DNA from: Parafilimonas terrae
GTDB taxonomy: Bacteria; Bacteroidota; Bacteroidia; Chitinophagales; Chitinophagaceae
Direction of reading: 5' to 3'
DNA: 64,000 bases
NCBI RefSeq assembly: GCF_900115755.1
Contig: NZ_FOXQ01000011.1
Location: 119,918 to 183,917 of the forward strand
The notes under the pieces were generated by a model. It had not been told where the DNA came from. It saw only the letters and a list, made by a program, of their open reading frames with translations, and ran no database searches. This document shows positions 9,026 through 19,320 of the stretch, piece by piece (the stretch's first letter is position 1; every line of letters starts with the position of its first letter). The position numbers and the translations under genes were made by a program.

Positions 9026-11014
9026 ATGGCTGAAATTTTCACGTTTAACTTTTCACGATTGACGAAACATAGAAACAGTTATTTTCTTTCTATTCTTTTC
9101 CTGATGGCGTTCACCAATGCCGGCGCTAATGTAAAATTGCCTGTATTATTCCAAAACAATATGGTGTTGCAGCGCGATAAACCCTGCAATATATGGGGCA
9201 CGGCTGATAATAATGAAGCCGTAACAATATCATTTAACAATGCAACGTATAATGCCACTGCAATAAATGGCAAATGGAAAATAACATTGCCCGCGCAAAC
9301 TGCGGGCGGGCCTTATCAAATCATTATCAAAGGAAAAAATACTATCGAATTAAATAACGTTTTGTTTGGCGATGTTTGGATATGCGGCGGCCAGAGCAAC
9401 ATGCAATTTTCAGTTAAAGAAGCTAATCCAAAGCCGGATACATCCACATTCAACAATAATCAAATAAGGTTGTTTACAGTTGGCATTGGAACTGATTTTG
9501 TTCCGCAGGATACAATAAAAGGCGGTACATGGAAAGTTGCCAACGCAAAAGATGTAAACGGGTTTACAGCCGTTGGTTTTTTCTTCGGAAGTTATCTGCA
9601 ACAGCACTTAAATATTCCAATAGGTTTAATAAGCGATAACCTGGGTGCAACCGCTATTGAAGAATGGATGAGCAACGAAGCGGTTCACCAGTTTCCACAA
9701 TTCTATAATTTTTATAACACCTATCTCGCCCCGCATAAAAGCATGCAGCAAATGAATGATGATTTTGAAAAGATGAAGTCATCGTGGAATAAAAAATATT
9801 ATTTAAAAGATGATCCGGGGTTAACACAGCAATGGTATAAACCTGAAACAGATGTCAGCAACTGGAAAACTATGAACCAGCCATCACACTGGGAAGATAA
9901 TGAACTGAAAGATTATGATGGTTCTGTATGGTTCAGGAAAAGTTATGATTCTTTTCCCAAAGATTTTTTTGGCAATGCCAACATCAATTTAGGCCAGGTG
10001 GATGATTATCATATTTGCTGGGTAAATGGTGTTAAGGTTGGAGAAGCTTACGGCAATATGAATATGACGGCATTTAAAATTCCGGACAGCATCATCAAGC
10101 CAAAAAATAATATTGTTGCAGTGCGCGTGTTTGATGCCGGTGGAAAAGGCGGCATGTATAATATGTTCTGGAGCCCGTACTGGGCCGGCAAATGGAGGTA
10201 TAAAAAAGGGGTGAAAATTGATGCATCAAAATTTAAGAGGCCGCTTGTGTCCAATGCTTATATTTTTGGTACGCCTGCCATTTTATACAATGCGAATATT
10301 GCGCCGTTAACGCAGTTAAGCATTAAAGGTTTTATATGGTACCAGGGCGAAGCCAATACAGGCAGGGCCGAAGAATACAAACAATTATTACCGGCGATGA
10401 TAACAGACTGGCGCAAACATTTCGGCCAGGGCGATTTGCCTTTTTTAATTGTGCAATTACCCAATCTTGGCAAAGAACCTGAACAGCCTGAAAACAGCGA
10501 ATGGGCTGAATTGCGGGAAGCACAGGCATCAACATTAGCATTGCCCAATACCGGTTTAGCTGTAACCATTGATATTGGCGAAACGGACAACCTGCATCCG
10601 CATAATAAGCTGGCTGTGGGCAACCGCCTTGCAATGACAGCATTAAACATGGTATATGATATAGATAGCATTGAAGTGAGCGCTCGTTATAAAAGCATGC
10701 AGGTTGTTCATGACAGCATCATTATAACATTTGATAATAACATTGTTTGCAAAAACAAATATGGTTATATACATGGTTTTGCCATTGCGGGCAGCGACAG
10801 CGTTTTTCATTGGGCAAGAGCTTATGTAAAAAATGATAATACGGTTGTGGTATATAACAGGCATATTTCATCGCCGGTTGCCGTTCGTTATTTGTGGAGC
10901 AGCCAGCCAGATGAAGTTGATTTGTATAATAAGAAAGGGTTGCCGGTTGCGCCTTTCAGAACAGATGATTTTAAATTGATGACAGCCTATAAAAAGTTTA
11001 ATTATACAGAATAA
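9026..11014 (+). CDS. Secreted sialate O-acetylesterase-type carbohydrate esterase
   Basis: The 662-residue protein belongs to the SASA family (9-O-acetylesterase-like). It has the N-terminal sandwich motif LPVLFQNNMVLQRD, the nucleophile block CGGQSNMQF, KGFIWYQGEANTGR and the D-x-x-H-like DNLHPHNK near the end of the catalytic part. An inserted jelly-roll region (about 270-400, with WFRKSYDSFP and WVNGVKVGEAYG) resembles a GH2-type sugar-binding domain, as usual in this family. It would remove acetyl groups from glycans. The annotated start gives a longer n-region than typical; initiation further in is possible. It follows the SGNH hydrolase on the same strand, about 120 bp downstream, and a paralogue is encoded at 46122. 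Confidence 0.9.
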   Translation: MAEIFTFNFSRLTKHRNSYFLSILFLMAFTNAGANVKLPVLFQNNMVLQRDKPCNIWGTADNNEAVTISFNNATYNATAINGKWKITLPAQTAGGPYQIIIKGKNTIELNNVLFGDVWICGGQSNMQFSVKEANPKPDTSTFNNNQIRLFTVGIGTDFVPQDTIKGGTWKVANAKDVNGFTAVGFFFGSYLQQHLNIPIGLISDNLGATAIEEWMSNEAVHQFPQFYNFYNTYLAPHKSMQQMNDDFEKMKSSWNKKYYLKDDPGLTQQWYKPETDVSNWKTMNQPSHWEDNELKDYDGSVWFRKSYDSFPKDFFGNANINLGQVDDYHICWVNGVKVGEAYGNMNMTAFKIPDSIIKPKNNIVAVRVFDAGGKGGMYNMFWSPYWAGKWRYKKGVKIDASKFKRPLVSNAYIFGTPAILYNANIAPLTQLSIKGFIWYQGEANTGRAEEYKQLLPAMITDWRKHFGQGDLPFLIVQLPNLGKEPEQPENSEWAELREAQASTLALPNTGLAVTIDIGETDNLHPHNKLAVGNRLAMTALNMVYDIDSIEVSARYKSMQVVHDSIIITFDNNIVCKNKYGYIHGFAIAGSDSVFHWARAYVKNDNTVVVYNRHISSPVAVRYLWSSQPDEVDLYNKKGLPVAPFRTDDFKLMTAYKKFNYTE

Positions 11015-11071
11015 ATTAAATCGTGTGCCGATAATAATATCTTCATGCATATTAACAGAAGATAAAATTTC

Positions 11072-12226
11072 ATGTATCCCAACCTATATTATCTTATTAA
11101 AGAACTTTCCGACATTAGCCTTCCCTTTTTAAAAGCCATAAGCACCGCGGGTTTTTTTATGGCGCTGGCTTTTGTGCCGGCTGCATGGTTATGGGAATAT
11201 GAATTGAAATATAAAGAAAAAACCGGTGAATTAACTTACAGAACAGAAGTGGCCATTGCTGAAAAAAGCATAAACATTAAACGCATATTGTTTCATTTTC
11301 TGCTGGGCTTTACCGGGGGTTTTAAGCTCATTGGTTTATTTACAGGGCATGCTAATCAAAATAATGCAGATTATTTTTTTTCGTTACAGGGCAATGTAAC
11401 AGCAGGTATAATTTGCGGAGCGTTATGGGCTTTAATAACTTTTTATATTCAGCATAAACAACATTCAGTTGCTGCAATTGAAACGGTTGAAAAAATTTAC
11501 CCGCATGAATATGTGCCACATGCAATTCTGGTAGCAGCTTTGTCGGGCATTATCGGCGCAAAAATATTCGGCGTGCTGGAGGATTGGGATAATTTTATCA
11601 GCAACCCCGTGCACAGTTTTTTTTCTTCGGAAGGCTATGCTTTTCTCGGCGGTTTTATAGTGGCCACATTTGCCATGTGGTTATATCATTACAAATTTGG
11701 CGTACAGCGTATGCGTATGGCCGATGCGCTGGCCCCGGCTTTAATATTAGGTTATTCATCAGGAAGGTTAGGCTGCCATATTGCTGGCGATGGCGATTGG
11801 GGCATCAACAATATAAAACCCAACCCGTTTGGCTGGCTGCCGGATTGGCTATGGCATTATGATTATCCGCATAATATTTTACGCAAAGGCATTTATATGC
11901 AAGGCTGCACATGGGATGATTATTGTTATAAACTTGCCGTACCTGTTTATCCAACACCTTTATATGAATTGGCCGCAGGGCTAATAATTGTGCTGATATT
12001 ATTATTTGCGTTAAGGCATGAAAAGCTTGCGGGACGTGTATCGGCTTACTGTTTAATGCTGATGGGCATTGAACGTTTTTTGATTGAGAAGATACGCGTT
12101 GATATTCGTTATAACTTTTTAGGAATGCATCCCACGCAGGCTGAAATGCTTGCTGTGCTTTGTTTTTGCTGCGGCCTGTTGTTATATTTTATAGCGCCAA
12201 AACTGAATGCAAATAAGATTAAATGA
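11072..12226 (+). CDS. Prolipoprotein diacylglyceryl transferase family protein
   Basis: The 384-residue multi-pass membrane protein has the Lgt layout: several transmembrane helices, a central arginine-containing signature and a C-terminal HPTQ motif (HPTQAEML). Lgt transfers diacylglycerol to the cysteine of prelipoproteins. The signature here reads GRLGCHIAGDGDWG (residues 231-244) instead of the canonical GRxGNFxNxE, and the protein is about 100 residues longer than typical Lgt. It may be the Bacteroidota-type paralogue rather than the main enzyme. The N-terminal extension has extra helices before VPHAILVAALSGIIGAK. It is convergent with the GH43 gene, only 17 bp away, and an lnt gene lies beyond that. 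Confidence 0.8.
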   Translation: MYPNLYYLIKELSDISLPFLKAISTAGFFMALAFVPAAWLWEYELKYKEKTGELTYRTEVAIAEKSINIKRILFHFLLGFTGGFKLIGLFTGHANQNNADYFFSLQGNVTAGIICGALWALITFYIQHKQHSVAAIETVEKIYPHEYVPHAILVAALSGIIGAKIFGVLEDWDNFISNPVHSFFSSEGYAFLGGFIVATFAMWLYHYKFGVQRMRMADALAPALILGYSSGRLGCHIAGDGDWGINNIKPNPFGWLPDWLWHYDYPHNILRKGIYMQGCTWDDYCYKLAVPVYPTPLYELAAGLIIVLILLFALRHEKLAGRVSAYCLMLMGIERFLIEKIRVDIRYNFLGMHPTQAEMLAVLCFCCGLLLYFIAPKLNANKIK

Positions 12227-12243
12227 AACTTATCAAAAGTTCA

Positions 12244-13785
12244 TCAATACCTGATCTCAAAAAAATCAAATGCAGCGGGCTCATTTCCCTGCTGCAATAA
12301 ACCCGGCCGCGGGCTGCGGTCCCAGGGCGGCAAAAAACCTGCATTAAAATATTCTTCACCTGTTACTATTTCATTCCATTTTCCGGCAACATCACTCCAG
12401 TAAAACCTGAGGTTACAACCATCCTTCACTGCCAGCTTTAAATACACAGGTTGTATATCATTTGCATCTATAGCATTCAATACTTTCTTTTCATTATCCT
12501 TTACATACCAAACCTGCACAATATTATTCTTAATGCTAATGCCCGCAGATTCACTCGCATCACCATAAACACATAAGCCTTTTAATGAAGCATTGTTATT
12601 TATTATAGCCGTGGTTATTTCATAATTGGGTTTATATGGGCGCACTGATAATACTGTGCCTGTCATATTATCTGCTGTGGGTTCACCTGATAAATACAAT
12701 GCCCCTTTTTCAATTTTTATTTGCGGCTGCGTATGACGAAAATCCCACTGCCAGTTATTGTTTAATTTATTGGCTGAAAAATCATCCTTAAAGCCTTCAG
12801 GTTTTTCTCCGCTAACAGGTTTAATTACCGGCCAGCCATTTTGTTTATTCCATTCCAGCTTTGCCAGCATGCCCTGCCTTCCTGTATAAACATCATTTGT
12901 TTTACTGTAGGCATGATACAAATAATAATCTTCGCCTTTTGCCGTGTTTACAATAGTGCCATGCCCGGTACATTTCCATTCACCAAATTCCGTTAATACA
13001 GGATTGTTTTCATATTTTGTATAAGGCCCTTTTAAGGAAGCTGACCTTGCAACATTTACATGATAACTGCATTTGCTTCCGCAGCAACTGCCAGCCGAAT
13101 AAAACAGGTAATAATAATTATTGCGTTTAATGATGCATTGCCCTTCCAGTCCTATCTTTTCATCATCGCGCAGCAACATAAAAGGTTCGCCAACAGTTTT
13201 TAGCCCATCATCTGAAAGCTGGTAACATAGCAATTCAATTGGCCGTTTATCCAAACCATAAGCTTTAAACGACATATACAATTTACCATCGCTTTCAATA
13301 ATAAATGGGTCGATGGCTTCTTTGCCAAACTCCAGCACAATGCCATGATCGGTAAAACTTTTTTCCGGATTTTTTGAAGTGGCTACGCCTATGCATGAAA
13401 TATTATCAGATTTTTTGCGGGCAGTATAATAAGCATAATATGTACCGTTGTGATAATACAATTCCGGCGCCCAGAATGATGACGAAGCCCATGCCGGCGT
13501 TTGTGGAAACAGGTAACCCAACTGCTTCCAGTGAATAAGATCGTTTGACTTAAAAAGCGGGTAATGCGGCGCCCATTCTGAAGAAGTGCCGGTGGCGTAA
13601 TAAGCGCTGCCCGAGCGTATAACAGACGGGTCTGCACAATCGCCGGGTATTACAGGATAAACAACAGGTGTTGAATCGCCGGTTGCCATAAATAAGCCTG
13701 CCGGATGAGCTATTGTTTTTGTATCGGCATAAAAACACATAGCCAGTTGCATTACAACATTTGCAAGCATCACCAAAACATTCAT
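12244..13785 (-). CDS. Secreted GH43 family glycosidase
   Basis: The 513-residue protein carries a five-bladed GH43 propeller with all three catalytic acids visible: D52 in CADPSV (base), D159 in EAIDPF (pKa modulator) and E214 in GLEGQC (acid). Family members hydrolyse beta-xylosides or alpha-arabinofuranosides. After about residue 335 a concanavalin-like C-terminal domain follows (NWQWDFRHTQPQIKIEKGAL), as in many GH43 xylosidases. A Cys-rich insert GSCCGSKCSY sits near residue 233. The N-terminus is hydrophobic and consistent with export. The gene ends 17 bp from the convergent lgt-like gene and starts 5 bp after the lnt stop codon, so lnt and GH43 probably share a transcript. Confidence 0.9.
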   Translation of the reverse strand: MNVLVMLANVVMQLAMCFYADTKTIAHPAGLFMATGDSTPVVYPVIPGDCADPSVIRSGSAYYATGTSSEWAPHYPLFKSNDLIHWKQLGYLFPQTPAWASSSFWAPELYYHNGTYYAYYTARKKSDNISCIGVATSKNPEKSFTDHGIVLEFGKEAIDPFIIESDGKLYMSFKAYGLDKRPIELLCYQLSDDGLKTVGEPFMLLRDDEKIGLEGQCIIKRNNYYYLFYSAGSCCGSKCSYHVNVARSASLKGPYTKYENNPVLTEFGEWKCTGHGTIVNTAKGEDYYLYHAYSKTNDVYTGRQGMLAKLEWNKQNGWPVIKPVSGEKPEGFKDDFSANKLNNNWQWDFRHTQPQIKIEKGALYLSGEPTADNMTGTVLSVRPYKPNYEITTAIINNNASLKGLCVYGDASESAGISIKNNIVQVWYVKDNEKKVLNAIDANDIQPVYLKLAVKDGCNLRFYWSDVAGKWNEIVTGEEYFNAGFLPPWDRSPRPGLLQQGNEPAAFDFFEIRY

Positions 13786-13790
13786 ATTGT

Positions 13791-15305
13791 TTAATTATTT
13801 TTTTTGAAGATTGTAAGCAGCATAACGCCCGATACAAATATCGCACAGGCGGCAGCAAATAACCACGGATATTTTACAAAAAAGCTTTTATAATTATTAA
13901 GTTGAACAGCATTGGTTAAAACAAAAGGTTCAACATCTTTTTTCTGTTCTATAATAATGCCGTTTGCATCAATAAACCCGGAATAACCATTATTGGAATT
14001 AACCGCAACATCACGCCTTGTTTCCACAGCCCTTAACCTTGCCTGGTAAAAATGATTGCGCACGATGTACGTGTTATTAAACCATCCGTCGTTACTTATG
14101 TTGCATAAGAAAACGGCGCCGTTGTTCACTGCATGAACAGCAGGTTTATACCCTGCAGATTCATTGCAGATCATCATACCTGCCTTACCATACGAAGTAG
14201 CTAAAGGAAGATGGTGGCTGCTATCTGCATTCACTGTAAAACCTTTACTTGAAAAGAATGGAATATTGATATTGATAAACGGCGCTTCTATCAGCGATAA
14301 AAGATATTGCTTATCATAACGGCCGGTAACGGTTCCATCGGGCTGAATACAATAGGCTGAATTGTTCACAACATTATCGCTTACTTCCGTATTAATGCCA
14401 AGGATTTGTGTTGCCTTTGCCGCTGCGCTTGTCTTCAATATTTCGTTTACCAAATCATCGTCTTTCCTGTATGTCCAGGGAATGGAAGATTCCGTCCAGG
14501 CAATAATGCCGGGCTGCTGTGCCGTTGCAGCTTCATTCAACCGGAGCAGGCGCTGTACAAGCTGGTTGCCATTGGTATCATCCCATTTAATATCCGGAAG
14601 AATATTTTCATTAATTAAGGCAATCTTTACCGGGTTGCTTTTATTAACCTGCGTATTGAAATTGTGCAAAACCAAATATCCGCCCAATAAAAAAACAACA
14701 ATTACTGCAGCCGGAACAGTTAACCTCAACCATTGCTTTTGAATAAGAAAAACTGCAAACAGGTAATTAACCGCAACAACTATAAACGACAAAATACCAA
14801 CGCCAAATAATGAAGCAGGCTGAATGGAATAAACATTATCAATAAGCGAATTGCCTGCATAAAAACCAAACCACGGAAAGCCTTCTGAAACAAATGATAA
14901 TAACAACTCAACCAGGCAAAAGACAGCAGCGGCAATCAGGCTGTTAAGTAAGATGTTTTTAATACCCGTTGCCCGCCTTTGTAATAAAGAAAGGCAGAAC
15001 AATAAACAGCCCCAGTAACATGCAACAAACAGGGCGCATAATAACATAATTCCTGCGCCGTATAAAAAATTATAGCCGGTAAACCGCTGTGCGCCTGTTA
15101 TCATCCATGAATAAGCAAAGCAAGAAAAGGCCGCGCCAAAAATTAAACCTGCTTTAAAGCATCGCCTCGAAGGCGCATTGATTACGCAGGCAAACAGCGG
15201 CACAAATGCTATCCATCCTGTATAAAAATTAATTTCTCCAATTGAAATAAAAGCAAGCAGCCCGGCAACAACCGGCAGCAAAACAGACAAGCCCCGTTTA
15301 TTCAT
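13791..15305 (-). CDS. lnt: Apolipoprotein N-acyltransferase
   Basis: Lnt adds the third acyl chain to lipoproteins at the inner membrane. The protein has 6-8 N-terminal transmembrane helices and a C-terminal nitrilase-like domain. The catalytic triad is intact: E272 (TESSIPW), K332 (RYDKQYL) and C380 (MMICNES), followed by the expected SNDGWF and RAVETRR segments. I chose the ATG at 15303-15305 (MNKRGLS, 504 residues). The frame is open further upstream to 15383, but the extra 26 residues are not typical of the family. It lies directly upstream of the GH43 gene on the same strand (5-bp gap) and close to the lgt-like gene, so two lipoprotein-maturation functions cluster here. Confidence 0.9.
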   Translation of the reverse strand: MNKRGLSVLLPVVAGLLAFISIGEINFYTGWIAFVPLFACVINAPSRRCFKAGLIFGAAFSCFAYSWMITGAQRFTGYNFLYGAGIMLLCALFVACYWGCLLFCLSLLQRRATGIKNILLNSLIAAAVFCLVELLLSFVSEGFPWFGFYAGNSLIDNVYSIQPASLFGVGILSFIVVAVNYLFAVFLIQKQWLRLTVPAAVIVVFLLGGYLVLHNFNTQVNKSNPVKIALINENILPDIKWDDTNGNQLVQRLLRLNEAATAQQPGIIAWTESSIPWTYRKDDDLVNEILKTSAAAKATQILGINTEVSDNVVNNSAYCIQPDGTVTGRYDKQYLLSLIEAPFININIPFFSSKGFTVNADSSHHLPLATSYGKAGMMICNESAGYKPAVHAVNNGAVFLCNISNDGWFNNTYIVRNHFYQARLRAVETRRDVAVNSNNGYSGFIDANGIIIEQKKDVEPFVLTNAVQLNNYKSFFVKYPWLFAAACAIFVSGVMLLTIFKKNN

Positions 15306-15600
15306 CGGCGGTAAATTAAAAAAGTAAAATCTATTGTTGCGCATAATTTCAGCGGTATATAAATAGTTGTATAAAAGGATCATTACCTCAGCATGCAGCC
15401 GGAAATATATTGGAAGGCCGGCAAAATTTGTTTAACATGCAATAGCGGTTATCTTCATTTAAACGTACTATACAATATGCTTTGTAACGATTGCTATGTC
15501 CAGCCTTGAGAAGCATTCACAGGTTAAATTATTTTATCTCTGCTATAGTATGACAGTAAACTAACAGCTCAATAAATTCTCCACATAAACTTGAAAAAGC

Positions 15601-18171
15601 ATGAAAAAATGTACACTGCTCATCATTCTGTGTGTTGCATTCAGCACATCATCTTTTGCTTTGATTACGCAAGGCAACTGGCGATGGCGCAATAATAACG
15701 GTTCACAAACTTCGGCTACCTGGAAGGCTGCCGAAAACCAGTCAATCACCATTAATTCAATTGACAGCATTTTGCGTTTGCGTATCCAGTTGCAAAACAC
15801 CACCGGTGAAAACAAAGGCTTTAATGCTAACCTGCAGGTGGCTTCTTCGCCCAATGGCCCCTGGCGCTACCTCACCAATTTCGATAACAATAATCCGTTT
15901 AAGATAACGATGGTTAATACGGCCGTTACTGATCTTGCTGCAACCACGCAACAGTTAAGCAGCACGGGCAATGCATTCATACCGGGAAAATTATTAGCCC
16001 GGACGAATGAACTTAGCCAGTCAATGGATAATAATACAGTAACGGAGTATGAATACAGCATTCAGCCTACAGAAAATATAACAGCAGGAACAACGTATTA
16101 TTTTAAAATTCCTAACCTTGATTATCCCCTGTCGCTGCCTTCAATTAAAACCACTGCAAACATTAATGCAAAAGCAAAGCTGTTGGCCAACGGAAGCTTT
16201 GAAAAGAATATGCAAAACTGGCAATTTAAAAAGCGGGCCGGCGTTGTAGCCACTGCTGCCATTATAGATTCTTTGTATAAAGACGGGCTAAAATCTTTAC
16301 AGGTAAATATTACCAGCCGCGGCGCCGCACCGGATGTGGGATTGCAGCATGATGTAATAGCTTTCAAAAAAGGCAAAGTATATATGGTGCGTTTTTGGGC
16401 AAAGGCAAAAAAAAGGTCAGCCAAAATGAAACTGGTTATAAAAGGCCCTGGCAAATTGCTGCAATACGATTATAAACTATATACAGGCTGGGAAGAATTT
16501 CAGTTTGCATTTAAAGCAGCAGACGCCAGGGCTGCGCTTGTTTTTGTGTTTTTATCCAATACAGAATATAATATTGACAAGGTTGAAATATTGGATGAAA
16601 CGAATAATGAAATTGATGTAGCCATGAATTATATGTGGCAAAACAACCGGCCCGAAAATGAATATGCATGGCTGAGTGCAGATGGGCAAATATCTGAACC
16701 GTTGCCCGATGGAAGAACGGTGTGGACTTTCTCCGACGGATGGTATGGCTATAACGATACCACCACCAACTCCATGAACACACACCAGTTGCTCCGCAAT
16801 ACGCTGGTATTGCAAACAGCAGATAAACCCAATGGCATTTTGCATACGATGATTGGCGGCACGGTTGATGCGCCCAAAGCCATTATGGAACCACCCAATC
16901 CTGTTGGGCATGATGACTTTTTCTGGCCGAGGGATATGATCGTGGAAAATGATTCGCTGAAAGTGCTGCTGCCAGATGTGGTGCAGCTTAATGAAAACGA
17001 TCCTTTAATGTATGGCAACCGCGAAGCCGTAGCCGTTTTTTCATTGCCCGACCTTACGCTGCACAGCATAAAATGGATGCCGTGGATTGGCACGCTTCAA
17101 TACAATACTTTATGCAAAGCTGATGACGGATACACTTATGCTTACGCTGCCCGTGAAATAAATCCGTATGAATCGCATGCAGTTGTAGCAAGGTTTCCAA
17201 CAGGCCATTTTTCCGCAACAACACCGTGGCAGTTTTTAACAGATACAGGCTGGAGTTACGATTATCAAAACAGCAAAGAAATTGCAGATGTGAATTTGTA
17301 TTCCGTAGTGCGCATGGGCCCCAATCATTATGTGGCCTTATTTATGACACCTTTAAGCGATAAGATTGAAGTAGAATATGCACAATCGCCCATCGGGCCG
17401 TGGGTAAACAGAAGTATTGTTGGGCAAACGGAAGGGCAGGCTGATATTATGAGCTATTTCGCATTAATCCATGAGGAAACGGAAAACAATGGCAACTATA
17501 CTTTTTCTTATTGCAACATTGGGGATATTGGTCAAATGCTCGACGATAAAACCGTTTACTGGCCTACGTTTCAGCGTGCTGATTTAAAAAGCCTGTCGCC
17601 ATTTACAGATGGTTCTCCGGTTGCAAAAATGGATGCGTTTGATGCGAAACCTGAAGACAATACAAAAGTGTTATTACAATGGAAGATGGCAACAGAAACC
17701 GGCAACGACCACTTCATAATACAACACAGCGCAAATGGCAAAACAGGCTGGCGCAATGTGGCTACCATAAAAAGCAGGGGCAATTCTTTAGATGCACAAT
17801 CATACAACACGTATGACTTGCAACCTGTAAATGGTAATAATTATTATCAGCTTGTGCAGGTAAATAAAGATGGCAGCAGTAACACTTCTGATGTAAAAGT
17901 TGTAACCTTAAACATTGAAACGCCCACAGTAAAAGTATATCCCAATCCATCCAATGGCGATGCTTTTATTGCATTGAATAATTACAGCGGCACGCACATA
18001 AAAGCAGAAGTAACAGATATAAATGGAAGATTGATCTTATCTAAAAATATACAGGTGCAAAAGAATGGAAATTATGCAATACCGTTTGCAGGCAAACCGG
18101 CCGCAGGCGTTTATAACGTAGTAATTAAAGGTGATAAGCTGAACGAAACAATGCGGTTAGTAATACAATAA
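15601..18171 (+). CDS. T9SS-exported multidomain protein with CBM-like and propeller-like domains
   Basis: This 856-residue protein has a signal peptide (to about residue 20) and an N-terminal sandwich domain. A CBM4/9-like module follows (about 195-335, with LLANGSFEKNMQNWQ and GKVYMVRFWAKAK), then a propeller-like domain (about 340-670, with DGRTVWTFSDGWYG and DDFFWPRD) related to the C-terminal part of the GH92 fusion. It ends with a fibronectin-like stretch and a type A T9SS sorting domain starting KVYPNPSNGDAF, so it should be secreted or anchored at the cell surface. No catalytic residues are recognised, and the function may be glycan binding or hydrolysis of an unknown type. A strong hairpin terminator follows at 18214. 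Confidence 0.8.
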   Translation: MKKCTLLIILCVAFSTSSFALITQGNWRWRNNNGSQTSATWKAAENQSITINSIDSILRLRIQLQNTTGENKGFNANLQVASSPNGPWRYLTNFDNNNPFKITMVNTAVTDLAATTQQLSSTGNAFIPGKLLARTNELSQSMDNNTVTEYEYSIQPTENITAGTTYYFKIPNLDYPLSLPSIKTTANINAKAKLLANGSFEKNMQNWQFKKRAGVVATAAIIDSLYKDGLKSLQVNITSRGAAPDVGLQHDVIAFKKGKVYMVRFWAKAKKRSAKMKLVIKGPGKLLQYDYKLYTGWEEFQFAFKAADARAALVFVFLSNTEYNIDKVEILDETNNEIDVAMNYMWQNNRPENEYAWLSADGQISEPLPDGRTVWTFSDGWYGYNDTTTNSMNTHQLLRNTLVLQTADKPNGILHTMIGGTVDAPKAIMEPPNPVGHDDFFWPRDMIVENDSLKVLLPDVVQLNENDPLMYGNREAVAVFSLPDLTLHSIKWMPWIGTLQYNTLCKADDGYTYAYAAREINPYESHAVVARFPTGHFSATTPWQFLTDTGWSYDYQNSKEIADVNLYSVVRMGPNHYVALFMTPLSDKIEVEYAQSPIGPWVNRSIVGQTEGQADIMSYFALIHEETENNGNYTFSYCNIGDIGQMLDDKTVYWPTFQRADLKSLSPFTDGSPVAKMDAFDAKPEDNTKVLLQWKMATETGNDHFIIQHSANGKTGWRNVATIKSRGNSLDAQSYNTYDLQPVNGNNYYQLVQVNKDGSSNTSDVKVVTLNIETPTVKVYPNPSNGDAFIALNNYSGTHIKAEVTDINGRLILSKNIQVQKNGNYAIPFAGKPAAGVYNVVIKGDKLNETMRLVIQ

Positions 18172-18213
18172 TTTTAGCCGGTGATTCAGGTTTAAAACTC
18201 TTTCAAAAAAGAT

Positions 18214-18241
18214 AACGGGCCGGCCAAAAGGCCGGCCCGTT
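18214..18241. terminator. Hairpin terminator after the T9SS cargo gene
   Basis: AACGGGCCGGCC (18214-18225) pairs perfectly with GGCCGGCCCGTT (18230-18241) around an AAAA loop, a 12-bp GC-rich stem. The T-rich run (CTTTTTT) follows on the minus strand rather than the plus strand, but the position 42 bp after the stop codon suggests it ends the 15601 transcript and may insulate the pirin gene. Confidence 0.7.
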
Positions 18242-18272
18242 AAAAACAGCATAGATTTACATAAACATAATT

Positions 18273-19190
18273 ATGCTGGATATTGTTATTGAAGCACGCA
18301 ATGCGGCCATAAGCCCGGCAATGCAGGTAAAACGCATATTACCTTTCCGCCTGCGGCGAATGGTTGGGCCGTTTATTTTTATGGATCATGCCGGCCCGGT
18401 TACCCAGGCGCCGGACCAAATATCTTCGCTCGATGTGTTGCCGCATCCGCATATAGGTTTATCAACTGTGAGTTATCTTTTTGGTGGACAGGTTACGCAC
18501 CGCGACAGCCTGGGCGTGGAACAGGTAATAAAACCCGGTGAAGTAAACTGGATGACGGCGGGCCGTGGCATTGCACATTCTGAACGGTTTGAAGACCCGG
18601 CAACACTGGCTGGCGGCCAGCTTGAAATGATACAAACCTGGGTGGCGCTTCCTGAAAAAGATGAAGAATCGGCGCCTGCCTTTGATAATTATAAACCTGG
18701 TGCTTTACCCGTTTATACAGATAAAGGTGTCTGGATGCGGCTGATTGCCGGCAATGCCTACGGCTTGCGCAACGATGTAAAAACACATTCGCCGCTGTTT
18801 TATTTGCATGCAGAAATAGAAGCCAATACGAAATTCGCCTTACCGGAAGAACATGCAGAACGCGGCATTTATATTGTTCACGGAAGCATAGAAATAAACG
18901 GGCAAACATACAAGGCCGGCCAAATGCTTGTATTTACCAAAGGCTCAGACCCGCACCTGCTTGCAAAAGAACATTCAACATTAATGCTGCTTGGCGGTGA
19001 ACCGCTGGGCGAAAGATATATATGGTGGAACTTTGTTTCATCAAGAAAAGAACGGATTGAACAGGCGAAAGAAGACTGGAAACAGGGACGCATCATATTA
19101 CCGCCAACAGATAACCATGAATTTATTCCATTGCCTGAAGATAAATCCAGGCCAGCAGGCGGGCCGCCCAAACCGGAGCCACTTTCGTAA
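18273..19190 (+). CDS. Pirin family cupin protein
   Basis: The 305-residue cytoplasmic protein is a bicupin of the pirin family. Signature residues are FRLRRMVGPFIFMDHAGP, the metal ligands in HPHIGL (two His) and GIAHSE (His and Glu), and WMTAGRG between them. Bacterial pirins bind iron and some act as quercetin dioxygenases or as redox-sensitive regulators; the exact role here is unknown. It lies in its own transcription unit after a strong terminator, and 130 bp before anmK on the same strand. Confidence 0.92.
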   Translation: MLDIVIEARNAAISPAMQVKRILPFRLRRMVGPFIFMDHAGPVTQAPDQISSLDVLPHPHIGLSTVSYLFGGQVTHRDSLGVEQVIKPGEVNWMTAGRGIAHSERFEDPATLAGGQLEMIQTWVALPEKDEESAPAFDNYKPGALPVYTDKGVWMRLIAGNAYGLRNDVKTHSPLFYLHAEIEANTKFALPEEHAERGIYIVHGSIEINGQTYKAGQMLVFTKGSDPHLLAKEHSTLMLLGGEPLGERYIWWNFVSSRKERIEQAKEDWKQGRIILPPTDNHEFIPLPEDKSRPAGGPPKPEPLS

Positions 19191-19320
19191 GCCATCAATT
19201 AATAGCCAATCAAAGCCTGCAGCATGTGAAGATGGCAGAGCAGCCATTGTATTTTGAAGCCCGTAATATTCCAATCAAAAAATAATTCAAATAACTTGCG
19301 GGCTTAAGAAATTAATTATA

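Noticed and set aside
14362..14742. 126-residue plus-strand frame opposite lnt.
   Set aside because: It lies entirely antisense to a gene with intact catalytic residues and has no independent support.
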